Shown: positions 8,827 through 18,903, counted from the first letter of the stretch. The stretch is 19,941 nt of DNA from Mucidula mucida (GCA_015501055.1 JADNYV010000617.1:1-19941), one strand, 5' to 3'. Translations and numbers: made by a program. The notes: generated by a model from the letters alone, not told the origin.

Positions 8827-10773
8827 TTACAAGAAGACTTTCGAGAAATATCGCTGTAAGCTCATCACGTTCTTCACCGATCACCCCATCGGGTCTCACA
8901 ACGACGTACTTGGCTCTGTGAACATCATGATGTTTGTAGACGTACTCCTTCGAATCAACAAGTGCGCTCACTCCTAGGTCCGTGCTCTGGGGTAGAATGA
9001 CAACACTGCCAACCAGATCCTGGATCTCGTCTGGCACCACCGGGGGCGTCTCAAGCGTCGGAGAAGAAAATGAGCACCACATGCAAGATCGGTTTGAAGA
9101 TGGTCGCGAAAAGACTCGTTTGTTGACCGTCGTGAGCGAGAAGAAACGGGGCGTCAGATGCGCGATCCCGCGCACAGATCCGCCCATCCGCGCCACCTCT
9201 ATACGCATCCTGCTCTACATCCTTTTCGTTCTCTTCACCAGAAGTCTCGTCGACAACAAACGGACTCGTCCTACAAACATCCTCAACTCATAGTCCACCG
9301 TGACCCTCATGTGTGGCAGCGTCTTCATTAACTTTGCAGTAAAGTCTTTGTTTTTCTCGAGCATAGACGCAACGACGGGAAAACGTTCGGCGGTGTATGA
9401 GGCCAGGAGGGAGGGAGTGGCGCGCCCATGAGAGCAAGTTTCCAAGCCAGGTTGAACTGAAGGGTCAATATCAGCAAGGCTCTCTGTATACAAATAACAC
9501 TGACAGAGTCTTGGATACCGGTATTGAGACCTTGCGCTCCCACTGAACTATGTACATGGGAAGCATCTAAGGCAATGTCTATGAGTCGTCACTATGCAGT
9601 TAGTGTGAAGAGTTCAGCTCTTGCGACGAAGACGCGACCATCCTCAAATTTGTTGACCATCCTGATGCTTGGGCTACAAACGTACGTTATTACCTTTTAT
9701 GTCAAATAAAATCGAAATGTACAAACTGGAACTTCGTCAACTAATTAAGCTCTCCAAATTGAATATCGTCTCGTTTCGTTACTTCTCGGAACGTGTGTAG
9801 GAAAGTCTCCCTGTTTGCGGATGTCCGCATCAAGCTGGGAGCCGCCGCACACGAAGTTGTATCGTCCATCGTCCGTTTCGGACTGACGGAGAGTGATACT
9901 GTTGAAGACATTAGAGACGAACGAGATCGTAAGCAACGATACTGACGTTCGCGTTTGCTCCCCAGGTATGAAAGTACTAAGATCATGTCATGAAGGTGTA
10001 TTAAGCCTTCAAGCGATGAACTCACTTTGACATCTAGAGGAGTCTTGATCCAGTGGATGTCACCGACAACAAACGTACCTTCATGCATTATCTCTCCCTG
10101 GAACGTCAGCCCAAGTTTCTTACGCACAGTGCTATGTGCTCCATCCGTGCCGACAAGATATGCTCCGTCAACGGTCTCTGTTTCTGTGGCCCCGCTGGGA
10201 AGCTTTTTCACCAGTTGCACAGTAACACCATCAGTCCTTGGGAGCAAAATCCACGAGCTCCGTTCCAATGTGACCGCAGGAACGCTTCCGGTCCATCTTG
10301 GGACCACATAATGGGATTATTCTGACAAACCAGATTTAGATAGGCTGTCTGAACCGTATAAGAAGACGTACGTATGGTCTGTCCGGTTGATCCTCTTCGT
10401 ACTTGAAAGAATCGCGTATTGTTGTCTCTCCGTTAGGTAGAAGATGGTGCATAAGAGGTTTCTACTTCCCGCTGAGTGAGGACTTCGAGCAATACGCCTA
10501 AGAGGTTGTACATTTCCAGGGACCTGGGCTAGAGCGAAACGCTCAAGAAGTACTCTGCTATACGACATGGAAGTCACCTGAACAGTCGATCCCTTGAAGC
10601 CTATACGTGGAGGCGCGATCTTGTCTATAATGCGTACTGGGACGCCGTTCTCCTTCAACGTAAAGGCCAATACAAGACCAACAGGCCCGGCGCCGCTCTA
10701 AACGCTGTTCAGACTCCCTGCCAGAAAGATGGAAACTGACAACACGTACAATGAGAACAGGGTGTGTGTCCAT
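8827..10773 (-). pseudogene. Decayed phenol-2-monooxygenase-like FAD monooxygenase
   Basis: Reading from the ATG at 10773, pieces of the whole family can be followed: SGAGPVGLVLAF (FAD site), STVQ-PRSLEMYNLLGVL, NPIMWSQDGPEAFLR, GAYLVGTDGAHSTVRKKLG, WGANANV, VNKFEDGRVFVA, SHVHSSVGAQGLNTGIQDS, FNLAWKLAL, ATPSLLASYTAERF, the C-terminal thioredoxin-like domain (AYRGGADGRICARDRASDAP, SVVILPQSTDLGVSALVDSK, VVVRPDGVIG) and an end RYFSKVFL. Intact members hydroxylate phenolic rings with NADPH and O2. Here the frame breaks near 10465, 10270, 10233, 9815, 9425, 9275 and 9050, a stop lies at 9741-9743, and one intron (9567-9617) has CT instead of GT at its donor. The Gly before Asp in the GD motif is Arg. 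Spliceosomal introns remain (10698-10749, 10529-10577, 10322-10371), so it is not a retrocopy. Confidence 0.85.
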
Positions 10774-11455
10774 GGGAGTATAACGTAGCAAGTCGAAACG
10801 CTGTCGAGGTGCTGTCTCCCAGCCGAACATATACGCTCGCAGCATGCATGGCGATGCCGTTTATGCGATGCGACGAGGGAGGTAGGAGAGAACGCGACAA
10901 TCGAGTAATCAACCGGATCCGGATAATTGATCGGCTTCGCGTGTGGGCTCTTGTGGACCAATGTGCGGTGGCATACTCAAGTTTTTACGTGTATTTCGGC
11001 TCATCAAAGCGTCCAGATCCAGCGCGCTTGCCGTTTTCTTGAGAAGTCGGAGGAAGAAATAGAAGATCGATGAGCGCACCAATCTCTGAGCCTCTCTTGA
11101 GTCAAGAAGGTGTCTGTTTTGGCAATGTAACCAATGTAATACTGAGTAATCGACGAAGCTTCTATACTAGGTCCAGTTGAAAGATGACTCGAGATTCTGT
11201 AGCGCTAGCGCTTTGGACGCGTAGAGAACACCTGAAAGCGAGCACATCCGAAGTGGCGCACCTTTCCTCCAACTGCATTTGAAATTTGCGCTTCTATTTG
11301 GTCGTCTTGCTACAACCCCTGTGACATTAAGGTAGACAACGTTGAATCAAGATGTTAATGACAGGCCAAATCGACACCAAGACTAGGAGCTACAACTTGG
11401 AGAAGAAACGCGTAAGACGCGTCAAGTCGACCTTTATCTAGGGTCGAGCGGCTGT
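10774..11455. other. Intergenic region between the pseudogene and the iron transporter
   Basis: No gene recognised. It contains a perfect 12-bp palindrome, AGCGCTAGCGCT (11201-11212), and two ACGCGT hexamers (11408-11413 and 11417-11422) that match the core of fungal MluI cell-cycle boxes. These are motif matches only. Confidence 0.4.
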
Positions 11456-11546
11456 CCAATGAGAATCGACGTGTCCGTAACCAATCACGGAATGCTTGCG
11501 TTTTCATTGGCCGCTGAGTAAACGCGGAAATCACATAATGACGTCA
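11456..11546 (+). promoter_or_regulatory. CCAAT-box array and CRE-like site upstream of the CCC1 gene
   Basis: Three CCAAT pentamers lie at 11456-11460 (+), 11481-11485 (+) and 11506-11510 (-), with start-to-start spacing of exactly 25 bp. The palindrome TGACGTCA follows at 11539-11546, 75 bp before the ATG at 11621. CCAAT is the target of the HAP/CBC complex, and TGACGTCA is a bZIP site. In ascomycetes, the CBC together with the bZIP-type regulator HapX controls vacuolar iron transporter genes; applying this here is inference. Confidence 0.5.
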
Positions 11547-11620
11547 GCCGGCAGTCGTTAAGAATTTGTTTGAATGCATTCGCAGCACCTTGTTTTCCTC
11601 CCACCACCATCTCCACCGCA

Positions 11621-12710
11621 ATGTCCACCAGCTCTCAAGAGACTGCCATAAATCCCGCCCCATCAGTCGCACTCCCACCTCGCGACTCGGCATTAAAGAC
11701 AAACCAGCCTCCTGTTTGGGCCATTACCGCCTCTGAAACGACCGATCCCACGCCGCTGACTGCAAAGTGCGCGCGCGACTCACGGATAGATGGTGTCTGT
11801 TGCAAAGAATTAAAAAATGACGATCGCCATCTTATTGATCCAGACGTCGTCCGAGATGTGTAAGAGTTATTGTCTGCGGTATCATCGGTGGCGCAATACT
11901 AATTTGAATGCTTGCAGTATCATTGGTTTATCCGACGGATTGACGGTCCCCTTCGCTCTCACAGCTGGCTTGTCATCCCTTGGAGAATCAAAACTTGTTG
12001 TCCTTGGCGGTATTGCCGAGCTCATCGCTGGTGCTATCTCTATGGGAATTGGTGGCTTCCTAGCATCCCAGGCCGAACGTGATCACTATCGCTATTTGCA
12101 CAAGCAGACCGCGGAGCGCGTACTACGGAGTTGCTCCGGTGAGATGGAAAGAGAGGTCGCAGACGTTCTGGGTCCCGTGGGTGTTGACGAGACGACATGC
12201 CGCGCCGTGGCTAAGAATCTACGAGACGTCGAGGTCGATGGACCCAACAATGGATATGCTTCGGGATCTGACGAAGAATCATCCTCCAGCTTGAGATGGA
12301 GTAAAGATGTCGGCTTAACAGCGTTCCTGCTCAAGTTTGGAGAGGGCCTTGGTATGTTTGCTCTATCCTATCTCCATTCAGTGTATTAATAGTTTCTTTC
12401 CGTAGAGGAAATTCCTACCTTGCGCCTCTATGTTTCCGCATTCACCATTGGCATGGGTTACCTTCTCGGTGGCCTCATCCCTCTATTCCCATACTTCTTC
12501 ATACCCCGCGCAGCAACCGCCCTCGTATATTCCTGCCTTGTTACTGGCTTCATCCTGCTCGTCTTCGGTGCCGTGAAGGCTCGGGTAACAGGCGCTGGTA
12601 CCAACGCACTCACCATCATATGGGGCGCTGTCAGCACATTGCTTGTTGGCGGTGTAGCCGCAGGCGCAGCGTTTGGCATCGTCAAGGCGTTGGAAGGATC
12701 CACAGACTAG
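11621..12710 (+). CDS. CCC1: Vacuolar iron/manganese transporter, CCC1/VIT1 family
   Basis: Three exons (11621-11859, 11918-12351, 12406-12710; introns 58 and 54 nt) join to 325 residues, close to the 322 of yeast Ccc1. The family moves Fe2+ or Mn2+ from the cytosol into the vacuole by proton exchange. The signature IIGLSDGLTVPFALTAGLSSLG starts after a DPDVVRDV motif; D86 in this helix matches the conserved ion-path Asp. A second helix (AELIAGAISMGIGGFLA) leads to the cytosolic metal-binding loop, QAERDHYRYL then EMEREVADVLGPVGVDE, with its glutamates present. After EEIPTLRLYVSAFTIGMGYLLGGLIPLFPYF come two more helices to the C-terminus. The Pro/Ser-rich N-terminus is cytosolic. The ATG at 11621 is the first in frame, in good context. 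No disruption is seen. Confidence 0.93.
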
Positions 12711-13487
12711 TCGATGTTTGTTTTTCTTGGGTTCTTTGTCACATATCCTACGCCTCGGTAATATTGATTATAATGACCTTTACGAGTAATTTTTATTTCG
12801 ACCACGCACCGTTGACCGTTATTTGTCGAACATTCTATCTTCAAAGTATTTTGTTGCGTAAAGTACATCGATGGCGACTTCTTTGCATAGCGCGAGCATA
12901 TTTGGGGTATGCGCCGCAGTAATGAGTAGGTCGGGTGAGATGATGGGAAGAAGACAAGAACTAGAGGACCCGGGACGTGCGGAAAGCTCCGCGAACTAGA
13001 CCTGAACTGGACGCGTCGGAAATCTTCGGAAACATCTGTCGATAGCCAATTCGACTCCGAGGAGCTTTGCGTTGGAATCTTTGATTTTGGATGAACAGAG
13101 GAGGTTTCTCCTTGATTATTATCCTCAGCGTCGTTACAGTGGGCGTAATGAGATATACATCGTTGGCGCGCGTCGGGCGCGCGTGCGCGTGCGCTCTTCT
13201 ACGCGCTCCAATGTTTAGATACTACGTGTTGTGTTGTGTTTCGCGATTTTTGATCTAGTAGAACTTTACCGTGCGTTCCAAAAGTGCCTTCCGCGCTTGT
13301 CTGAGGCGCCATCAATCACGAATACACGATGTAATGCCACGCATCGGCGCGCTGACGCGGGCTGGTTGACGTACCTGATCACGATCGGCGCTTTGTTGCC
13401 CGAGAAAATCATGAGGAGAGCATTGTACGACATCCTCAGATTCCTCTTAACCATCATCTGCAGACTGCCAGGCCTTTGACTTAAGTT
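12711..13487. other. Intergenic region with a GC-rich alternating tract
   Basis: No gene is recognised in this 777-bp gap. A tract at 13165-13194 is almost purely alternating G and C with a few T (GCGCGCGTGCGCGTGCGC core). The rest is the 3' end of the iron transporter gene and presumably the promoter of the next gene. Confidence 0.45.
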
Positions 13488-14361
13488 ATGGCTTCACGTG
13501 TTTCTCCCTTCCTGCTACATGTCGGCGCTGCAGGTGTGATGGTCTGGGGGTTTCAAGCGCTGCAGTCGCTGCCTATCACAGCGTTCTTGTCGAGTCAGTA
13601 TGGAGGACACTTCCAGTTCTTGACTATTCAAGGGTAGGATATCTACTCGATTGTCAGTTGCGGACTGACGGAACAACTAGTCTGTTTGTTTCGATCTTCG
13701 CTATGGTGGTAGCTGCACTTGCGGACATATTCCCAAGGGTTTATGGTATGCTGTCGGGCGTTCCATTCGACCAAATACTAACGGTTCTATCAAGGTCTTA
13801 GAACTCTGAAGCGCGCTCTCCTCATGCTTGCCATGCCTGTTGGTGTCTCTCTATCTTCCTTCTAGATCTCATCTTTACACTGTCGCAGCTCGAGGCAGTA
13901 GTCGCATGCGTTTATTGGCCGCTCATGATGTTTCTCCCTTACGCAATACTTCGGGCTGAAGCTGCAGGAAATTCTGAGCCCACCTTCTCCAATCAAATGA
14001 TCAAGCTCGCTCGGATTCCCCTCTCAGTCGATCTTGCGCTACACGCTGTTCCAGCTGCGTCCCTCCTCTTGGACTTCATCATCTTTGAGAAGAAGTACTC
14101 AAAGTCGGCGCAGAGCTACGCGATGCCTCTCGTTGGCGCGTGTGCCTTGTTCTATAGCTCGTGGGCAGAGTACTGTGGTTCGATCAATGGGAACTGTACG
14201 TTCCATCGATTCTTCAGAGCTAGCTTGCGCTGATCGTGCTTTCCAAAGTCCCTTACCCGTTTTTGACTGACAATCCGTTTGGTATAAGGGTAGTTATTTA
14301 TGCTGGCGCGTCCAGCATTGCGTATTGGTCGTTCCATTTAGTCAATCGCTTTCATGTTTGA
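13488..14361 (+). CDS. FAR-17a/AIG1-like multi-pass membrane protein
   Basis: Five exons (13488-13633, 13681-13745, 13795-13838, 13889-14195, 14249-14361; introns 47-53 nt) join in phase to 224 residues. Family marks are QYGGHFQFLTIQG (about 37-49), RTLKRALLMLAMP, VYWPLMMFLPYAIL, RIPLSVDLALHAVPAASLLLDF, and near the end FPYPFLTDNPFGIRVVIYAG. About five or six membrane helices alternate with short loops. Human AIG1 and ADTRP are hydrolases of fatty-acid esters of hydroxy fatty acids, using a membrane Thr and a His (Thr43 and His134 in AIG1, from memory). T46 and H137 here sit in the matching motifs, so the same chemistry is possible but not shown. The intron after MLAMP was placed by size (50 nt) and family fit. 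No disruption was found. Confidence 0.85.
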
Positions 14362-14959
14362 TGATGTATATTTCTGATGAAACAGTATTCGTCTCTTCAA
14401 TTACTCTTGCATATCAGCGGCACTATTCCCCCAGAGGCTGACATATTGGTCAAAGACTCACAATAGTGTACAGGCACCGTCGATAGACTCGGAGATGCCG
14501 AGTCCACACCTCATCTCAGTCTGGCAAAGAAATTGGTATGACTCAGACTAAGTGTAATCGACGATGGGAAAGCTTCAGGTAAAATTCGGCAGCACGTTTT
14601 GATCCGCAATGGGAGACTTTGAACTCTTGTATGAATATGCACCTGTCTATAGTACCAAGAACCAACTTCAAGGTGCAGTAGTAATACAAGGTTCTGTTGA
14701 TATTAAAAGGCTTGGATCTTTAGACGATCAAGCTTCTTTGCTAGAATCGTGTACCACAACTTCCTGGCCGCCGGATCCGTGCTCGAATGAACTAGATCAG
14801 TCGCAGAAAGTGAAGGAGGCAATTCGATCGTGGGAGTTTTCCCTTTTCAGGCTTTACGCGCTTCCTTCCTAACCACGATCTCCATTTCGCCGGGCAGCTA
14901 TTATACTGCAGCTATGGCGCGACCCCAACGAATACCAACATTTTTCTGGCCATGCGTAC
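14362..14959. other. Intergenic region with a small nested inverted repeat
   Basis: No gene is recognised. GACTCGG (14486-14492) and CCGAGTC (14498-14504) form a perfect 7-bp hairpin with a 5-nt loop. A further pair, CGTCGAT (about 14479-14485) and ATCGACG (about 14558-14564), encloses it. A single 87-codon open frame at 14609-14872 has no family resemblance. Confidence 0.4.
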
Positions 14960-15280
14960 CGATAATAAACGCGAGTTTCACTCTAGAAAGCACGACGCTC
15001 TTGACGGCAATCGCTTTTGACAGTTATCGCTCTAGTATGCTCCCATTTGCTATTTGCATCATAATTCACCGCCCGTGTGCAGCCTATGAAATTCTGTGAT
15101 TGCGTTATCTCCCGTTGTCCTGCAAAATACGCGACATCTCCCCCATTGCTAACGCGTCGAGCACGTCATTGCCGTCAAAATGGTGCTGGAATGTGACAAT
15201 GGCTCGGTCGACTAACGTTACTTGCTTCCGCTTCCGCTCTATCGGCAATACGTGATTGATTCATCTGATGAAAATTATCT
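14960..15280. promoter_or_regulatory. Cluster of five GATA-factor motifs upstream of DUR3
   Basis: HGATAR matches occur at 14960-14965 (+, CGATAA), 15024-15029 (-, CGATAA), 15105-15110 (-, AGATAA), 15239-15244 (-, CGATAG) and 15275-15280 (-, AGATAA). GATA factors of the AreA/Gat1 type switch on nitrogen-uptake genes, including urea permeases, when good nitrogen is absent. That these sites act so here is inferred from motif density and the adjacent gene. Confidence 0.5.
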
Positions 15281-17874
15281 ATAACTTGGGCCCTGGACTC
15301 ACGTTCGTCTTGGACCGCCACTGTCACTCGCATACCTCGAGCCATGTCTGCCAACCCGCCCTTCCTCAAGGCGTAGGATATGCCGTAGTGCTTGGTCTTG
15401 GCCTCTTCTTCGCCTTGATGATGAACGTCATCAGCTGGATCCAGCTCAAGTTTTCCGAGTTCTCGCCAAATTCAGCTTCAGAGTTTAGCGCTGCCAGTCG
15501 CTCGTTGAAAACGGGATTGGTGGTGGCTGGTATCATTAGCTCCTGTAGATTTCCTCGATATATGCGTCTTGACTATTTCTAACACGGTGGTATAGGGACA
15601 TGGAGCTTAACCTTATTGCAAAGCGCCACACAGTCGTACAATATGGGTGTTTCGGGAGGGTGGTGGTACGTCCTTCTTGAAGCATGGATGCAGATTTCGT
15701 TCTAATCATCCTTAGGTATGCAGTCGGCGGTACCCTCCAAATCGCGGTCTTTTCGGTGATCGCAAGCAAAGTCAAAATGAATGCTAATCGAGCGACCACA
15801 TTTCCCGAGGTACTGAATTTCCTTGTCTAAATGATATCTCTGGTTCACAATCATCATAGGTTGCCTATATTCGCTTTGGTACAGCAGGCCATCTGGCCTT
15901 TCTCTGGTGTGGCATCGTCTGTAATTCTATTGTCTCTGCATGCATCCTACTCGGAGGAGGTACCGTCGTAACCGCATTGACGGGCATGGATGCATATGCG
16001 GCGCTTTTCCTAATCCCCGTTGGTGTCTCGATATACGTCGCTACGGGCGGTTTACGCGCGACCTTCATCAGCGATGCCACCCATACCTTCTTCTTGATCG
16101 GGATCCTTCTCTGCTTTAGCTTTACGTGCGTATGCGCACCCCTTTCTCCCTACAAGTTCTCACCTCCGTTGCAGAGTCTTCGCATCATCGGATATCATTG
16201 GCAGCCCTCGCAAACTTGCTGAGCTATTAGCGCTCGCCGCTGAGACTAATCCCGTGGAAGGGAACTACCACGGCTCCTACCTGACCTTCCGTTCTCGGCC
16301 TGGTGCGATCTTTGCTGTCCAGGTATATACTTCACTTTGCGTGGCCACTTACTCCCCAACTCATACAATTCCGCATGTTCCAGTCCATCATTACTGGCTT
16401 TGGGCTAGTCACTTGCGACCAAGGTGGGTTATGGAGTGGTGGTTGTTTGACACATTGACCGACACCTCCGGCCTCGTATAGGATATTGGTCAAGAGCCAT
16501 AGCTTCAAACCCCTCTACGACCGCGCGGGCGTACTTTCTTGGCGGATTCGCGTGGTTCTCCATCCCGTTCACATGCGGGACGAGCCTTGGGCTGTCGGCG
16601 CGTGCGCTTGGGACATTACCCGATTTTCCTGTCCTGTCGGCGTTCGATGTTAGCGCAGGATTGGCTGCTGTGGAGGCCGTGACATACCTCCTGGGGAAAG
16701 CAGGAGCGGTCCTCATGCTGTTGTTGGTATTCTTGAGTGTCACATCTGTTAGTTTTTCACTCTATTCACGTCGAACCGGCTAACGTGATAGTAGGCGTTG
16801 AGCGCTGAGATGATTGCTACATCGACGTTATTTTCGTACGACATTTATCGACACTACTTTAGACCCAAGGCTACCAGCACCGAATTGGTCACTGCCTCGC
16901 GTGTTTTCATCGTTTTCTGGGCAATATTTTCTGGTGCGCTGGCATCTATATTCCACGCGGTAGGAATTGTAGGTCATCTATCGTCGTCTCAGGTCACTAA
17001 GCTGATTGTCATACCAGTCCCTTGGCTGGCTGTTTTACTTCCTGGGTGTATCCACAGCGTCGGGTGTCTTCCCTATCGCTCTGACATTCCTGTTCGTACT
17101 CCTTATTCTGCTCACTACGCTTCGTTAACGTATTACAATTTCAGTTGGAAAGATCTCAGCACCGCTGGCGCTGTTGCGGGGTCCATCGGTGGCATGGCGA
17201 TTGCTCTTGTTGTCTGGCTCGCTACAGCCAAAGGCATTGGTGGAGAAATCACTGTTGACACGCTCAGTGACCAGTGGGTATCGTTCGCTGGGAACGCAGC
17301 TGCTATCATTTCGGGCGGGATTTTATCCATCGGGCTTTCGCTCTGGCGTCCGGCGAACTTTGATTGGGAGAAGACGAGAAGAATGGAAGTCATCGGTGGC
17401 GATGGCAATTTTGGTGAAGACGCTTCATCCGTTGGCGAGACGGATGAGAAGGAGAAGCCCCGCGCAGATGAGCCGGCAGAGGTTGGGGCTGAAAGGAACG
17501 TCGATGGACTGGATTTGCGCGCCCTCCAACACACTTATAAGGTGTATGGGCTCATCTTCATCGTCTTGACGTTGGTCATAACATTCGTGAGCTCTCCACT
17601 TCTGTCTGCCGACTCTGTTCTGATTCCGAATATTACAGATCATCCCTGTTCCGCTTGGAGCCTCGCCGTACATCTTTTCGCATAAATTCTTTGCTGGATT
17701 CGTTGGTATCATGTTTGTGAGTACTTTCGCCAGTCTGTTTCGTGTCAGTGTTCTCAACCCATCCTCGTCTAGGCGTGGTTATTCCTGGCAACATTCCTCG
17801 TTGTCTTCCTCCCGATAATAGAGTCAAGACACGCATTAGTGCGTATAACAAAACGTCTTCTAGGTAGACAATAG
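15268..17874 (+). CDS. DUR3: Urea/polyamine active transporter, DUR3-type sodium:solute symporter family
   Basis: Twelve exons end at 15544, 15665, 15809, 16125, 16322, 16423, 16747, 16968, 17091, 17586, 17716 and 17874, with introns of 47-61 nt, all in phase. From the ATG at 15268 this gives 676 residues. DUR3 imports urea (and polyamines in yeast) across the plasma membrane by proton symport. Family marks are PQGVGYAVVLGLGLFFAL, SEFSAASRSLKTGLVVAG, WTWSLTLLQSATQSYNMGVSG, RFGTAGHLAFLW, LLGGGTVVTALTGMDAYAA, GGLRATFISDATHTFF, VEGNYHGSYLTFRS, TCDQGYWSRAIAS, SVTSALSAEMIATSTL and VGISLGWLFYFLG. A charged loop with DEKEKPRADEPAEVGAE lies before the last two helices. The start is doubtful: a better ATG at 15344 (MSANPPF) is one base out of frame. 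Intron 9 uses a weak donor (GTTCGT, 17092). Confidence 0.92.
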
Positions 17875-18065
17875 TAGACAAAACGTACGAAGAGCACAAT
17901 CTGTACCATTTATCTTTCTTCCCGGCCGTCCTATCCTCAGGTGCGTCCAACCCGGAGATACTGGATCAACGCGCACATGCCGCTTGCGACTATTCGAGTC
18001 CCGTGATCGTGAATCGTTTAAGACTGAGACTGGACAACCCTTCTTTCACCTCACTACGCTTTGAC

Positions 18066-18302
18066 ATGGCTTCCATTGTTCCCGCTAATGCTTCAGGCAT
18101 AGCTCTGCCAGCAGCGCCAGAAAACCCTCCGACTGATGCGGATGCTAAGACTGCTCAAGAATATAGAGTGCAGGTTGACTCTACCTGTCCTAGTATGTGA
18201 GTTCATACACGCCACTTTCGATACCAGTCAAGGGAACTGCACTCAGAATCTGGTGTCCCCGGTAGTGCCACAGATGCAGACGTCGCGGCCGCTTCTGATT
18301 AA
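18066..18302 (+). CDS. Small hypothetical protein, 60 residues
   Basis: Two exons (18066-18192 and 18247-18302) around a 54-nt intron with donor GTATGTGAG and acceptor CACTCAG give 60 residues. The protein is hydrophilic, acidic and rich in Ala, Asp and Pro. The motif TDAD occurs twice (residues 23-26 and 51-54), once in each exon. There is one Cys (C41, in STCPKSGVPGS). No signal peptide or membrane segment is seen. I do not recognise the family. Support comes from composition, third-position C/T use and the clean in-phase splice that carries the frame to a stop. Without the splice the first exon would stop at 18198. It begins 191 bp after the DUR3 stop. Confidence 0.45.
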
Positions 18303-18386
18303 GAGCACAGCATTGTATTTCAACGCGCATTAGCCAGTGGCAAGTCATTTGTTCTTCCCGTGGCCTTCATTATCTGCTAATAGTAG

Positions 18387-18903
18387 GATTATCACTTGGA
18401 TCTTGCTCCCGTACAGGCTCCACTCGATCTCATTGAAGGAACCTTGAAAGATATGATTCGAAACGACCTGGGGAAGGTATGCCAGCTTTTTCGTTTCGAT
18501 CGGGCCGTTCTCCACTCAGCTCGCAAACGCCACCGCCATACATATGTTATCGACCTCAATCATAGTCCACCTGTTGATCGAGGTGCAGAGGGTGACCAAC
18601 GTTACAGTAAGTGAACGATGAAGTTGGGCCAGGGTTTTGGGATAGCAGCTTATGGGCACTGTATAGAGAGAGAAAGCTGGCCATAGCCATATAGGCATGT
18701 GCCAGGAATCTTGCATTGAAATCAAGTGTATCATATCACCGATTGCCCATTTTCGAAGCATAGACTCGCCGGATGATGAACGCCTGCATGAATCTACGGG
18801 CGAGATGTGCCGGTCGTCTACCTGTCGACAAACAGATACAGGTGTTCACGAGTTTAATGCCGTGACTCTGGATGTGGCGGATGTTCACGCCTGTGAGGAT
18901 TGA
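18387..18903 (+). CDS. Possible spliced gene fragment of unknown function
   Basis: Three open segments in matching phase are bounded by plausible splice signals: 18387-18476 (after GCTAATAGTAG, before GTATGCC), 18520-18606 (after CCACTCAG, before a consensus GTAAGTG) and 18667-18903 (after CTGTATAG, ending in TGA). The first reads LAPVQAPLDLIEGTLKDMIR and the second contains a hydrophobic run, AIHMLSTSIIVHLLIEV, that might be a membrane helix. The third is less protein-like. No start codon was found for the first segment, so a 5' exon is missing or this is a remnant. The family is not recognised. Confidence 0.22.

Noticed and set aside
9745..10307. The 188-codon open frame as an intact monooxygenase gene
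   Set aside because: It covers only the middle of the protein, reads through an intron (GTGAGT donor after DVK) and lacks the FAD-binding N-terminus in frame; it is part of the pseudogene.
8827..12710. A secondary-metabolite or aromatic-degradation gene cluster around the monooxygenase
   Set aside because: The monooxygenase is a pseudogene and its neighbours (hydrophobin, iron transporter) have no role in such a pathway.
14609..14872. An 87-codon open frame between the AIG1-like gene and DUR3
   Set aside because: No splice signals, promoter or recognisable motif, and its composition is not clearly protein-like.
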